Shown: positions 19,270 to 28,882, counted from the stretch's first letter. The stretch is DNA of 64,000 nt from CAYHHI01 sp964356335 (GCA_964356335.1 CAYHHI010000009.1:20616-84615), one strand, 5' to 3'. Notes: generated by a model not told the origin, from the letters alone. Program-made: numbers and translations.

Positions 19270-21855
19270 CTACTTAGCTACCTGAGCATCGATCACTATA
19301 TCCATGTCATCGAGAGGTAACATCGGCATCGGTTCGCCGTTGTGCTCGAGGCGGAATCTCAGGTGTTCGATGACCGGATCGGTCTGGTATTGTGAGACTG
19401 GCGATCCCGTTGTACCTCGAGATCCAAACAGCAGTCTGCCCAATGGCCCTCTGTTTGCCAGGCTCCTGAAACTGATCAGGCTGGGCATGAACACGTTGAA
19501 GTTGAAGAGCTCCGGCCGCGGCAGCTCGACTATCTTCACTTCCTTGTCGCGGGCGATACCTGCCTTTTCCTTTGCGAGCATGATGGCGGTCTCGAGCCCG
19601 CCCAAGACATCGACCAGGCCATTTGCCTTGCCGTCCACACCCGGCCAGGCTCGCCCCTGCCCAATCTTGTCAACCTCTTCGTATTTCATCTTGCGGCCTG
19701 ACGCCACCCTTGTGACGAAGTCTTTGTAGAAGGACTTTATTAGGTTCTCTACCAAGGTGAGTTCCTGATCATTGAGATTGCGATCGGGCACGCCGGCGCC
19801 GATGAATGGCAACCTCATCCCGAAGCCCAGGTCGGCGTGATCACCGACCTTGACGTAGTCGGTCGTCATGCCGAGCTTCTCCTTGAGCCCAGCGTTATAG
19901 AGCCAGCCGCCGACCGCGCCAATCGAGCCCGTGATGGTCTGAGGCGCGGCGACGATGGCATCGCCGTACATCGAAAGCCAGTAACCTCCCGAGGCGGCAA
20001 CCGCACCCTGCGAGACGATGACGGGTTTCTTCTCGCTGCACTTCTTTAGAGCCTCGGCTATTATGTCTGAGGCTGTGCCATCACCACCCGGTGAATCAAC
20101 GCGAAGGACGACGGCCTTTATTCGGGGATTCTTGGTCACTGCCTCGACGTCCTTGACAAGCGATCGCGCCTTGATCCCCATGTCCATGGCGCATTCCCCA
20201 ATGGCATAGATCACTGCGATCTGTGGGCGGTCTCCCCAGTGATCGGCACGCGCGACTCCATAGCCCTCAAGCGAGCCTGCGGACAGCGCGAGCATGTCGG
20301 GCATCGCCATCCTCTTCTCTTTGCCTTCAAGCGCCTTGACCACATCTTCGAAGGCGTCAGCACGGGCGAGGGTGTCAACCAGCCCCAGGGCGAGAGCCTC
20401 CTCGGGAAGCAAGATCAACTGTTCGTTTACGAGACGATCGAACTCCACTCCTGAGATGCTGCGGGATGCGCAGATCTCGCTCTTGGCGACGTGGTAGTAT
20501 TCATCAACCAGGCGCTGGCGCTGCTCCCTGTCGGCTTCCGACATGCCGTCGCGGGAGAGTGCCTCGTCGGCCGATTTGTATGTGAAAAAGCGCCACTCGT
20601 CGTATGCGAGGCCTACCTTTGCGAGCGCGCCCTTGAGATAGGTGCGGCCCATCAGGAACCCCTCGAAGGTGATGATTCCTGTCGGATCGAACACGATCCT
20701 ATCGGCGATGGAAGCGAAGTGGTAAGCATCGATACCCCCGCGATCTAGGTAGATCACCACGTGTTTGCCGGTTGACTTGAAGTCACGCAGTTTCTCGCGG
20801 ATCTCCCAGGCCATCTCGCGGCTCACATCCATGCCGGACATATTGATCGCGATCCCACCGACGCGGGTGTCGGCCTTGGCTGCTTCGATCATCGACAGGA
20901 GGTCTGCAAGTGTCTGCGAATCGTCGAACATGCGGTAGCGCTGGTACTTGACTGGCCCAAAGAGATCGAGCTCAAGGTACTTTCGCCCGGGCATTATGTT
21001 GGTGTCGAGGAGGTTGTGATTGTACGCACCGAGGCGGACACGATAGGTGTTATAGGCGCGATGCTGATTGTTATCGTAGTGCGCCTGGGTCGCCAGGCCC
21101 ATGCGGCCGAGATCGAGACTCACGCCGGCCGTGATGCCATGCACGTCATCCGTGCCGAAGTAGCGGGTCGTGATTTGAACGCCCGGTAGCACCTTGACTG
21201 CGGCGCCGGCGCTCCAACTAGCGTCCTTCAAGGCCTGGTCCTTCTGGATGGCGTAGTCTCCGAAAAGTGTGAGGATGTCACTGCGGAGGGGACGGACGCC
21301 GATGTCCGCGACGCCCTCTTTGGCACTGGCTTCAGTAGCAGTTCGTCCCGAAAGACCGAGCGATAGGTAGGGGGCAGGCCTCACCAGCGTGCCCAGGCCG
21401 ATCGTCTTGCCCCGCTTGAAGGCATCAGTATTGCCGCCAGACCAGCCGTAGCTCACGCCGAGACTGCTCCTTCTGCCGCCGAGTGCAAGCGAGAGATGGT
21501 AATCTGTGATCTTGCCGGTCGGGGTCTCCTCGTGGATGGCTCCAAAGCCGAGGTTGGGTAGCGCGGCAAAGGCACCCCACCTGTCGATATCGCCCGAGGT
21601 GGGCCCCGGCGTTTTGGAGATTGAGCCCCGCCACGCGAAGAGCAAGTCGGGCTCGGTGACGTAAGTCAGCGTGGCAGGATTCGTGAAACCATACCCCTCC
21701 CAACCGACGGCCCCCGGCGGCGTCAGCATGAAGTCCGTTTCAGAATGGTACGCAGGCATCTGTGTATCGGCGCGGGGACTGCTGCCGATGGAGAGTGATA
21801 CCACAAGTGCGGATGCGAGTATGACGCAGCCAAGGTTGCTTCTGATGAATTTCAC
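19270..21855 (-). CDS. sppA: SppA-like S49 signal peptide peptidase with N-terminal beta-barrel-like domain
   Basis: The frame extends upstream, but the GTG at 21855 has an AGGAGG site eight bases upstream (21864-21869) and opens a signal peptide (KFIRSNLGCVILASALVV), so this start is used (861 aa). Residues ~30-290 are beta-rich and resemble an outer-membrane barrel protein. The rest is a tandem S49 protease like E. coli SppA: the catalytic Lys is Lys427 in TYKSADEALSRDGMS, and the nucleophile is Ser622 in VAASGGYWLSMYGD, followed by TGSIGAVGG. SppA cleaves signal peptides in the membrane. The N-terminal fusion suggests a different envelope location or substrate. Convergent with the preceding gene, 49 bp apart. 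Confidence 0.9.
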   Translation of the reverse strand: MKFIRSNLGCVILASALVVSLSIGSSPRADTQMPAYHSETDFMLTPPGAVGWEGYGFTNPATLTYVTEPDLLFAWRGSISKTPGPTSGDIDRWGAFAALPNLGFGAIHEETPTGKITDYHLSLALGGRRSSLGVSYGWSGGNTDAFKRGKTIGLGTLVRPAPYLSLGLSGRTATEASAKEGVADIGVRPLRSDILTLFGDYAIQKDQALKDASWSAGAAVKVLPGVQITTRYFGTDDVHGITAGVSLDLGRMGLATQAHYDNNQHRAYNTYRVRLGAYNHNLLDTNIMPGRKYLELDLFGPVKYQRYRMFDDSQTLADLLSMIEAAKADTRVGGIAINMSGMDVSREMAWEIREKLRDFKSTGKHVVIYLDRGGIDAYHFASIADRIVFDPTGIITFEGFLMGRTYLKGALAKVGLAYDEWRFFTYKSADEALSRDGMSEADREQRQRLVDEYYHVAKSEICASRSISGVEFDRLVNEQLILLPEEALALGLVDTLARADAFEDVVKALEGKEKRMAMPDMLALSAGSLEGYGVARADHWGDRPQIAVIYAIGECAMDMGIKARSLVKDVEAVTKNPRIKAVVLRVDSPGGDGTASDIIAEALKKCSEKKPVIVSQGAVAASGGYWLSMYGDAIVAAPQTITGSIGAVGGWLYNAGLKEKLGMTTDYVKVGDHADLGFGMRLPFIGAGVPDRNLNDQELTLVENLIKSFYKDFVTRVASGRKMKYEEVDKIGQGRAWPGVDGKANGLVDVLGGLETAIMLAKEKAGIARDKEVKIVELPRPELFNFNVFMPSLISFRSLANRGPLGRLLFGSRGTTGSPVSQYQTDPVIEHLRFRLEHNGEPMPMLPLDDMDIVIDAQVAK

Positions 21856-22246
21856 TTCTCTGTCCTCCTGTCGAGTGTCGTCACATGCTTGGGGCCGAGA
21901 CCGGATCCACAGATCATTGGTCCTGCCAGCGCCTCCCTCAGCCGACACGCACCTCATTACATCTGAGGCAATCCGGGTTACCGGCATGATTACCCGTCCT
22001 GAGCGGTCGCAAAGGTCGTGCCATCCGGCCATGTAAGCGGGCATGATATCCGATCCCCTCTTCACTTGTCCAACCGTTTGCAAACGCACCACCTAGCACT
22101 GTGGTTGGGGAAGGCAGAGCGAAAGGCCCGATCTCTCGCTGGCCTGCCTTCCTTTCCGGTGTGTAAGTTTGACACACAAGTGTGGGACTACGTCATACCT
22201 ATTCCACACCGAACGGATGATCCTCCAACTGCAGCATTCAAATTGA

Positions 22247-22275
22247 TTGATCTTATGGACCGCACCTGTTATAAG
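22247..22275 (+). promoter_or_regulatory. Putative sigma70-like promoter of the threonine dehydrogenase gene
   Basis: TTGATC, a 17-bp spacer and TATAAG, ending 57 bp before the chosen start codon. It sits in the 477-bp divergent region shared with sppA. A TTGACA at 22169 has no good -10 partner. Confidence 0.5.
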
Positions 22276-22332
22276 GTATGGATTGAGTTTCCCAGCCATT
22301 CACTTCGAGATCAAATGTATGGGGGTATGCAC

Positions 22333-23313
22333 ATGGCGAAAGAAATGAAGCGTATCATGGTCACAGGTTCGGTCGGGCAGATCGGTTCTGAGTTGACGTT
22401 GGCGCTGCGCAAGAAGTATGGGAAGGACAATGTGCTTGCCACGGGGCACAAGACGCCGCCCAGCAAGCAGCTCCTCGAATCTGGGCCTTTTGAGTTCATC
22501 AACGTCGCCAAGCGCGAAACGGTTGAGGAAGTCGTGAAGAAGTACAAGATCGACACCATCTGCCACATGTCGGCGATCCTGTCGGCTGTCGGCGAGAAGA
22601 ATCCGCAGGTCTGCTGGGATGTCAACATGAACGGCACCTACAACATCCTGGAAGTCGCCCGTGAGCATGAGATGGTAAGCGTCTTTGTGCCCAGTTCAAT
22701 CGCAGTCTTTGGCCCGGAGACACCTCGGCACAACACGCCGCAGGACACCCTCCTCAAGCCGAAGACGATCTATGGCGTGACCAAGGTTGCTGCCGAGCTC
22801 CTCTGCGATTACTACGTGCGGCGCTTCAGGCTTGATGTGCGTGGCTGCCGCTATCCGGGGATCATAAGTTACGAAACCCTACCGGGTGGGGGAACCACCG
22901 ACTACGCCGTCGCCATATTTTTCGAGGCGGTCAAGAACAGGAAGTACACCTGCTTCCTTAGAGAGGACACGCGCCTCCCGATGATGTACATGCCGGACTG
23001 TCTCAAGGCTACATTTGACCTGATGGAGGCAGACTTCACGAAGCTAAAACATCATGCCGATTTCAACGTCACGGCGATGAGTTTCTCCGCTGGTGAGTTA
23101 GCGGCTGAGATCAAGAAGCAGATTCCTGAATTCACCTGCGATTACAAGCCTGACTTCCGTCAGGCAATTGCTGACTCGTGGCCGACATCACTTGATGACT
23201 CCGCAGCGCGCGAGGAGTGGGGGTGGAAGCCCGACTTCGACATGCCCAAGATGGTGAAGGACATGCTTGCAGTTCTCGCCCGGCGCCACAAGGAAGGTAA
23301 TGTCGGGTACTGA
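22333..23313 (+). CDS. tdh: L-threonine 3-dehydrogenase, SDR/epimerase type
   Basis: 326 residues from the ATG at 22333 (GGGGGT seven bases upstream). The longer frame from 22018 runs through the promoter and lacks homology. NAD-binding GSVGQIGSE near the N-terminus; SSIAVFGP and YGVTKVAAELL give the Ser and YxxxK of the extended SDR active site. RYPGIIS, LPGGGTTDYAV and SWPTSLDDSAAREEWGWKPDF are typical of the SDR-type threonine dehydrogenases of Bacteroidetes and relatives, which oxidise threonine to 2-amino-3-ketobutyrate. A kbl gene, its usual partner, is not adjacent. A nucleotide-sugar epimerase is less likely given the LPGGGTTDYAV motif. Confidence 0.88.
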   Translation: MAKEMKRIMVTGSVGQIGSELTLALRKKYGKDNVLATGHKTPPSKQLLESGPFEFINVAKRETVEEVVKKYKIDTICHMSAILSAVGEKNPQVCWDVNMNGTYNILEVAREHEMVSVFVPSSIAVFGPETPRHNTPQDTLLKPKTIYGVTKVAAELLCDYYVRRFRLDVRGCRYPGIISYETLPGGGTTDYAVAIFFEAVKNRKYTCFLREDTRLPMMYMPDCLKATFDLMEADFTKLKHHADFNVTAMSFSAGELAAEIKKQIPEFTCDYKPDFRQAIADSWPTSLDDSAAREEWGWKPDFDMPKMVKDMLAVLARRHKEGNVGY

Positions 23314-23325
23314 GCCAGCGGAGTG

Positions 23326-23369
23326 CCCGGAGGGCATGTAGTTCTAACCGAAGGGCATCCGGCGGCGAG
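23326..23369 (+). repeat. Intergenic repeat, family B copy 1
   Basis: Matches 28950-28992 closely (CCGGAGGGCATG, then CTAACCGAAGGGCATCCGG) and, in its right half, 28143-28168. It lies in the gap between two convergent genes. Confidence 0.8.
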
Positions 23370-23384
23370 TCGGTGCAGTGTCCG

Positions 23385-24146
23385 TCAGCAGACTTTCTTG
23401 AACACTGATGCCAGCAGGTAGCCCGGGAATCTGTTAAGTGGCAACACAATCATGCTGAGTGCTTCCACGAAACCGCACCAGGCAAACCTCAGCCATGATG
23501 GCTTAGCGAAGTAGTACTTGAGAAAGTGAAGCTCTGCGAGCGCGCCTATCCGGTATTCGCACATGAGGTGTGCGGGCACTTCGGGTGCGAGATCTGTAAA
23601 TGATGCGATGGGGGCTTCATAGCCAGGCTGCCAGAGCCCGCGGCTATCAGCGAATCTCTTGGCTCGGGCATATATGCGAGCTCGCGATGAAGGCACGGCG
23701 ACGATGACTTTGCCGTCGGATTTGGTGACTCTCAGCATTTCTCTCAAGGCCTCTATCTGATCAGCCCTCTCGAAGTGCTCGATCACGCCGGCATTCCAAG
23801 TAACATCGAATGTGTTATCTTCAAATGGCAGATCGAGGATTGAGCCCTGGACGGTCGTCTCCTGGGCATGTTCCCTTTCGAAGGCGGCCTTCGAAAACCT
23901 CACCGCTTCTGGCGAGATATCACAAAGCGTGACGTCTGCACCTCGCTTGGCGAGGGCGAGTGAGACCAGTCCACTACCAGATCCGACTTCGAGGATGTGC
24001 TTGCTGCGTGGGTCGGGGATCTCCTTGCGGAGAATCGCGTCAACAGTTCTGAAGATGATATCCTTGGTAAAGGCAGATGTGAAACGCCCCGACGCGAGTC
24101 TTCGCTTGGCACTCCAGATATCGTCCCAGCGCTCGTTCCTATCCAT
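23385..24146 (-). CDS. Class I SAM-dependent methyltransferase
   Basis: 253 residues. The SAM-binding motif is ILEVGSGSGLVSLALAKRG near residue 50, followed by DVTLCDISPEAV (acidic loop), a FDVTWNAGVIEHF post-II motif and LREMLRVTKSDGKVIVAVPS, as in UbiE/type-11 methyltransferases. The C-terminal ~70 residues carry a hydrophobic stretch (FVEALSMIVLPLN) that could bind membrane. Acceptor substrate unknown. Convergent with tdh across a short repeat-bearing gap. Confidence 0.85.
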   Translation of the reverse strand: MDRNERWDDIWSAKRRLASGRFTSAFTKDIIFRTVDAILRKEIPDPRSKHILEVGSGSGLVSLALAKRGADVTLCDISPEAVRFSKAAFEREHAQETTVQGSILDLPFEDNTFDVTWNAGVIEHFERADQIEALREMLRVTKSDGKVIVAVPSSRARIYARAKRFADSRGLWQPGYEAPIASFTDLAPEVPAHLMCEYRIGALAELHFLKYYFAKPSWLRFAWCGFVEALSMIVLPLNRFPGYLLASVFKKVC

Positions 24147-24312
24147 GGCGCCTTCAGGGTAGCATCGGGTGCTCGAAAAATCAACTGATCGCTGCCCAGA
24201 CGACAGGAATAATGAGCGCCGTCAGGGCTGCTGTGGCGGCTTTGCCTTGAACACGGGCCACTCTGTGAAGGCCAGATAGAAAACCGCGCGCATCGCCGGA
24301 CATCGAATCGCA

Positions 24313-24341
24313 TTGCTTAATGGCACCGATTATGCTATAAT
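24313..24341 (+). promoter_or_regulatory. Sigma70-like promoter upstream of the C25 peptidase
   Basis: TTGCTT, 17-bp spacer, perfect TATAAT. It predicts a 5' leader of about 150 nt before the ATG at 24497. Confidence 0.65.
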
Positions 24342-24496
24342 GGAACTCCTTGGGGTTAGAACAAGCCACGTACAACTGTTGGAGGGACGTTGGCCATATC
24401 AGAGAGTGGCTTTCTTGCTTGTCCTGCCCTTTTATGCCCCGGAAGTGTAAGAGATTTAGAAGGGAACCCAGAAGGAAATCCAAAGGAGGTTTTGCA

Positions 24497-27400
24497 ATGA
24501 CGAGAAGGCTTTTTGCATGCTTGGTTGTAGTGTCCCTGGTTGCCATTCTCTCCGGCCTTGGGACAGCCAGCGCGGGGATGACTACCTTCATCTATAATGT
24601 CCCAACTCCCGAAATGCGCACCGCCGGCGGGAGTGTCTACTTTGCAGTCAAGGGTTTTGGGACCAGTACAACCCCATACTACCCTGTGCTTCCAACTAAG
24701 AGAGTAAACTACGAGATTCCGTATGGGGCTGAGGATGTCAGTGTTATCGTGAACGCAGGCAGCGAGCAGACGCTCGGCGCTTTCCCCAACTACTTGATGC
24801 GGCAACCGCCTATGCTCCTTGGCGATCCCAATTACAAACCACCGGCCCGGCCTGAGAAAATCCCCGATGTTATCCCGTCGGATTATTATCGCTATGCAGG
24901 GGAGCGTGAATTCCGCGGGCACCATCTGGTCGAGATCGTGCTCTACCCGGTTCAGTATAAATCGGGCAGTGGCGAGGTTGCGTATGTTTCGTCCTACACG
25001 ATCCATGTCTCTTACTCTATGCCCTTGAACCTCGAATCTTCCCTGGAGGCGGCTGCGAAGGTGCGCTCGGCGGCGTTTGAGCCTCTCGCCCGCGATATCA
25101 TCGAGAACTACGGCGAGATGAACCCGCCGCTCCTTGAGGGATCGGCCGGTGGGCCCGGTGGTCCTGCAGCGCTGCATGATCTGTCGAATCCCGCCTATGC
25201 GATCATAACCACGTCGACCTACACAACCCAGGCTCAGACCCTCGCGAACTGGAAGACCAAGAAAGGTGTTCCTGCCCAGGTGTACACGGTGTCCTGGATA
25301 ACCAGTACCTACTCAGGCTATGACACGCAGGAGAAGATCAGGAACTTCCTGCGTCTGGATAACAGCACGCCCCGGTTTGACTACGTGTTTCTCCTTGGGG
25401 ACACCAACATCCTTCCGGACCGCAAGTGCAAGTGTGAGTACGACGGCGACTTGGTTCCGTGCGATTACTACTACTCGGATGTGGTCGATGGTGCGATCGG
25501 CGCCGCCTATGACTGGGATACCGATAACGACCATGTGTGGGGAGAGCTCAGCGCCGACCTGATAACCTGGCTTCCCGACAACTACGTGGGGCGCATGGCT
25601 ACAAGGTCGACCACGGAAGCGACCAACTATGTAAACGCCGTCATCTCCTATGAGAAGACTCCGCCTGCCGGCACCTGGATGAAGAAGGTGGTCTTCGGGT
25701 CTTCGTTTGCAAATTTCTTGACGACCAGCTACGGGCCCACCGATATGGCTTGCGTGGCCGAGCAGGTGAGGAACAACCTCTTCGGTGGAACGGGGGTGAC
25801 CTACGACAGGCTCTATGAAGCTGCCGGCATCTATCCGAGCACATATACCCGCGACTATGACTTGACGGCGACCAACTTCCGCGATCGGGTAGCCCCGGGA
25901 TGCGGCTTTGCATTCCCAAGCGGTCACGGCAATTACCTTGGCAATTACCGCTCTGTCTGGACCAGCGATGCTAACGGCAACGGCTATTGTGATTCGGGGG
26001 AGACTACGACTTATCCCCTCTGCACCCAGTCCTATAACCCGGCCACGGGCAGCAAGAAACCCTATGTGCTTGTCGGGGCATGCCTGGCTGGCGAGTTTGA
26101 CCGTACCGAGGCTTGCGAAGGAGATTTCATAATCAACAACTGGGGTATCGGAGACGTTGCCTCGAGCAGGACCAGTTACTACTGCGTTGAGTGGAATGAT
26201 CCTGACTGGCCGTGGAACCAGGGGCAGGAGTACAGATGGTGGCAGGAGATATACGTAAACGGCAAGTATCGCATGGGCCAGATTCACGGCGACGCCAAGT
26301 ACCACTACGTTCAGGACTTCGCTACAATCGAAGGCGGCGCGTATGGGCCTGATCAGGACGACGCATCTCGCAAGAATATGTTCAGCTCCACCCTCTTCGG
26401 CGATCCGGAGCTGCCGGTATGGACTGAGGCAGCAGCGGCCCTCAATGTCGTTCACAACGCCACCCTGCCCAAGGCGCCTTCTACGTATACGGTGACGGTG
26501 ACATCGGGCGGGAGTCCGTTGGTAGGCGCGACAGTGTGTCTCTGGAAGGGGACGGAAGTCTATCTTGTTCAAGATACCAATGGTTCGGGCGTGGCAACCT
26601 TCAACCCTTCGCCGACAACGATCGGCACAATGTACGTGACGGTTACCAAGCACAATTATGTTCCATACGAAGGATCTGCGACGGTTCAGGAAGCTGGTGA
26701 TACGCAGCCACCGACAGTCACGGTGAGCGCACCGAATGGCGGTGAGGCGTGGGCCACAGGTTCGACGCACAATGTAACGTGGACCGCGACTGATAACATC
26801 GGCGTCACTTCCATAAGCATCGTTCTCTCGAAGGACGGCGGAGTGACATTCCCGGATACGGTAGCAAAGGGCGAGGCCAATGACGGCGTGTATCCATGGT
26901 TGGTGCCGGCGAGCCCCACGACGACTGCGCGGATCAAGGTGATCGCCTATGACGCTGCTGCAAACAGCGGGCAAGATGTCAGCGATGCCAACTTCCAGAT
27001 AGTTGACACGCAGCCACCGGCAGTCACGGTGAGCGCACCGAATGGCGGTGAGGCGTGGGCCATAGGTTCGGCGCACAATGTGGCGTGGACCGCGACTGAT
27101 AACATAGGTGTAACTTCCGTAAGCATCGTTCTCTCGAAGGACAGCGGGGCGACGTTCCCAGATACGGTAGCAAAGGGCGAGACCAATGACGGTGTGTATC
27201 CATGGTTGGTGCCGGCGAGCCCCACGACGACTGCGCGGATCAAGGTGATTGCCTATGATGCTGCTGCAAACAGCGGGCAAGACGTGAGCGATGCCAACTT
27301 CCAGATAGTTGACACGCAGCCACCGGCAGTCACGGTGAGCACACCGAATGGCGGTGAGGTATGGGATATCGGCGACTCATACACCATAACCTGGACCGCT

Positions 27401-27916
27401 TCGGACAATGTGGGCGTCACCTCTATTAGCATACTTCTCTCGTCGGACGGCGGCGCTACTTTCCCTGACACGATATCGACGGGTGAGGCGAACGACGGCG
27501 CGTATGCGTGGCTTGTGGATAAGGAGAGGACGACCAGTGCGCGGATCAAGGTTGTAGCCTACGATGCTGCCGTCAACAACGGCGCGGATGTGAGCAACAA
27601 CGATTTTGAGGTTTACGATCCGGCGGCAGGCGTGCCTGCGAGCATGGAGATCCCTCCTCGGCTTGTGATTGCGGGCGCAGCGCCCAATCCTGCGAGCCAG
27701 AAAACGGCCATCAAATTTGGACTGCCTTCGAAGGGGCAGATCGAGATGAACGTATTCGATGTGTCGGGACGCAAGGTCGCGAATCTTGCCAACGGCGAAT
27801 TTCCTGCCGGCTATCATGTTGTCGAGTGGCAGAGTGGTTTGCGTGGCGGCATATACTTTGTGATGCTCCGCCTCGGGAAGGATGAAGTCACACGCAAGAT
27901 CGTGATTTCGAGATAG
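24497..27916 (+). CDS. Secreted gingipain-like (C25) cysteine peptidase with Ig-like repeats and sorting domain
   Basis: The ATG at 24497 has AAAGGAGG seven bases upstream and starts a signal peptide (RRLFACLVVVSLVAILSGLG...ASAG), preferred over the upstream in-frame start at 24350. 1139 residues: a propeptide-like N-terminal domain, then the peptidase C25 fold with catalytic His in FAFPSGHGNYLG and Cys in VLVGACLAGEFD. A carboxypeptidase-regulatory-like Ig domain (YTVTVTSGGSPLVGATVCL) follows. Three ~102-residue PNGGE...WTATDNIGVTS repeats and a C-terminal sorting domain (AAPNPASQKTAIKFGL, FPAGYHVVEW, GGIYFVMLRL) end the protein. Gingipains are extracellular endopeptidases exported by the type IX system in Bacteroidetes. 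Specificity cannot be told here. Confidence 0.9.
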   Translation: MTRRLFACLVVVSLVAILSGLGTASAGMTTFIYNVPTPEMRTAGGSVYFAVKGFGTSTTPYYPVLPTKRVNYEIPYGAEDVSVIVNAGSEQTLGAFPNYLMRQPPMLLGDPNYKPPARPEKIPDVIPSDYYRYAGEREFRGHHLVEIVLYPVQYKSGSGEVAYVSSYTIHVSYSMPLNLESSLEAAAKVRSAAFEPLARDIIENYGEMNPPLLEGSAGGPGGPAALHDLSNPAYAIITTSTYTTQAQTLANWKTKKGVPAQVYTVSWITSTYSGYDTQEKIRNFLRLDNSTPRFDYVFLLGDTNILPDRKCKCEYDGDLVPCDYYYSDVVDGAIGAAYDWDTDNDHVWGELSADLITWLPDNYVGRMATRSTTEATNYVNAVISYEKTPPAGTWMKKVVFGSSFANFLTTSYGPTDMACVAEQVRNNLFGGTGVTYDRLYEAAGIYPSTYTRDYDLTATNFRDRVAPGCGFAFPSGHGNYLGNYRSVWTSDANGNGYCDSGETTTYPLCTQSYNPATGSKKPYVLVGACLAGEFDRTEACEGDFIINNWGIGDVASSRTSYYCVEWNDPDWPWNQGQEYRWWQEIYVNGKYRMGQIHGDAKYHYVQDFATIEGGAYGPDQDDASRKNMFSSTLFGDPELPVWTEAAAALNVVHNATLPKAPSTYTVTVTSGGSPLVGATVCLWKGTEVYLVQDTNGSGVATFNPSPTTIGTMYVTVTKHNYVPYEGSATVQEAGDTQPPTVTVSAPNGGEAWATGSTHNVTWTATDNIGVTSISIVLSKDGGVTFPDTVAKGEANDGVYPWLVPASPTTTARIKVIAYDAAANSGQDVSDANFQIVDTQPPAVTVSAPNGGEAWAIGSAHNVAWTATDNIGVTSVSIVLSKDSGATFPDTVAKGETNDGVYPWLVPASPTTTARIKVIAYDAAANSGQDVSDANFQIVDTQPPAVTVSTPNGGEVWDIGDSYTITWTASDNVGVTSISILLSSDGGATFPDTISTGEANDGAYAWLVDKERTTSARIKVVAYDAAVNNGADVSNNDFEVYDPAAGVPASMEIPPRLVIAGAAPNPASQKTAIKFGLPSKGQIEMNVFDVSGRKVANLANGEFPAGYHVVEWQSGLRGGIYFVMLRLGKDEVTRKIVISR
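26702..27613 (+). repeat. Three tandem ~306-bp coding repeats
   Basis: Units begin at 26702, 27008 and 27314, exactly 306 bp apart. Units 1 and 2 are nearly identical in DNA; unit 3 is more diverged. Each encodes one Ig-like PNGGE-type module. Confidence 0.9.
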
Positions 27917-27933
27917 CGAGCGCCCGATAGCTT

Positions 27934-27982
27934 GGCCTTGCGGGGCTGGTCTTCGGCTCAGAACTACATTCGCCTCCGACCC
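27934..27982 (+). repeat. Intergenic repeat, family A copy 1
   Basis: Core GGTCTTCGGCTCAGAACTAC followed by ATTCGCCTCCGA. Recurs at 28182, 28833 and 29006, with a degenerate piece near 28018. The 510-bp gap 27917-28426 contains this repeat, copy 2, a family B piece and the downstream promoter, but no gene. Confidence 0.8.
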
Positions 27983-28142
27983 AGGCCTCGACAGTCCGCT
28001 CGGTCGGGGGTTGCGCTGCGGCTCAGGAAGCAATTCGCCTCCGCACGAACCCCTCGCCCTCGCCCGACTCAATTCGGCAGCGAGCAGGCGGCTGGCCCGA
28101 AGCAAGTGTAGTATCGCAGCAAGGGCCACCGACGGCGAGCCC

Positions 28143-28168
28143 CTAACCGAAGGGCATCCGACTGCGAG
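28143..28168 (+). repeat. Intergenic repeat, family B copy 2 (right half)
   Basis: CTAACCGAAGGGCATCCG followed by a diverged end; the left half seen in copies 1 and 3 is missing. Confidence 0.7.
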
Positions 28169-28181
28169 GCACCAGGGACTG

Positions 28182-28232
28182 GGCCTTGCGGGTCTGGTCT
28201 CCGGCTCAGAACTACATTCGCCTCCGATCCAG
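28182..28232 (+). repeat. Intergenic repeat, family A copy 2
   Basis: GGCCTTGCGGGTCTGGTCTC then CGGCTCAGAACTACATTCGC; very close to copies 1, 3 and 4. Confidence 0.8.
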
Positions 28233-28270
28233 CCCGCGTACGGCACTTTCACGCTCCTCACTGTTTTGAC

Positions 28271-28298
28271 TTGACGGCTTGCTCCAGTTTCCTACAAT
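28271..28298 (+). promoter_or_regulatory. Putative promoter of the small membrane protein gene
   Basis: TTGACG, 16-bp spacer, TACAAT, about 130 bp before the start codon. Confidence 0.5.
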
Positions 28299-28426
28299 GG
28301 CCGGTGGCCTCTGCGCAAAGCCCAAGATTCCTTAAGAGGTGGCTGTGTGCCATTGATCGGGCGGCGCGGGAGATGGATACGGAATGAGCCAGCAAACATA
28401 CACGGGTCTTTCAAAGGAGGCGCGCC

Positions 28427-28798
28427 GTGAATGAAATGACTCCAAACCCTTCCGAGGAGCTCTTGAAGAAGCTCTGTTATCAAGCGGGTGCGAGCTCGGG
28501 CTGGATTAAGTTTCTGGGCGTCCTATCGGTTATCCAGGGCATCTTTCTCGTATTTACAATCTGGGGGATCCTGGTCTGTTGGCTCCCGATATGGATCGGA
28601 GTGATCCTTTACAGGGCTGCCGGGGATGCCGACATGGCCACGAGAGGCGCTCCCGCAAGGCTCGAGGGCTTCCTCCAGAGGATAAACAGGTACTTCCTTA
28701 TCCAGGGCATAATGACCCTCTTGGCGATCCTGATCGGAATCATTGTAATGATCTTCGTGGGCATGGCCTTCTTCATGCACCTTGGCGGCTTGATGTAG
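28427..28798 (+). CDS. DUF5362-like small membrane protein
   Basis: 123 residues. The GTG at 28427 follows AAAGGAGG by six bases. Two hydrophobic hairpins are visible: ~27-60 (FLGVLSVIQGIFLVFTIWGILVCW region) and ~88-118 (LIQGIMTLLAILIGIIVMIFVG), so probably four short or two long membrane segments. Composition and length resemble DUF5362 proteins. No catalytic residue is evident and function is unknown. It stands alone between repeat-bearing gaps. Confidence 0.7.
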   Translation: MNEMTPNPSEELLKKLCYQAGASSGWIKFLGVLSVIQGIFLVFTIWGILVCWLPIWIGVILYRAAGDADMATRGAPARLEGFLQRINRYFLIQGIMTLLAILIGIIVMIFVGMAFFMHLGGLM

Positions 28799-28832
28799 CA
28801 GGGTCAGCTGCGGGCGAGGTGCCGAATAGCTC

Positions 28833-28882
28833 CGCCTCGCGGGGCTGGTCTCCGGCTCAATACTACATTCGCCTCCGATCCA
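28833..28882 (+). repeat. Intergenic repeat, family A copy 3
   Basis: GGGGCTGGTCTCCGGCTCAA then TACTACATTCGCCTCCGATC. Lies in the 282-bp gap 28799-29080, which holds only repeats. Confidence 0.8.

Noticed and set aside
22018..22332. N-terminal extension of the threonine dehydrogenase frame
   Set aside because: It runs through the predicted promoter, lacks SDR homology, and a well-placed start exists at 22333.
25313..27280. A 655-codon open frame antisense to the C25 peptidase gene
   Set aside because: Its sequence is Arg/His/Cys-rich and repetitive in step with the 306-bp repeats of the sense gene, has no ribosome site and no recognisable motif; it is a shadow of a GC-rich repeat-bearing gene.
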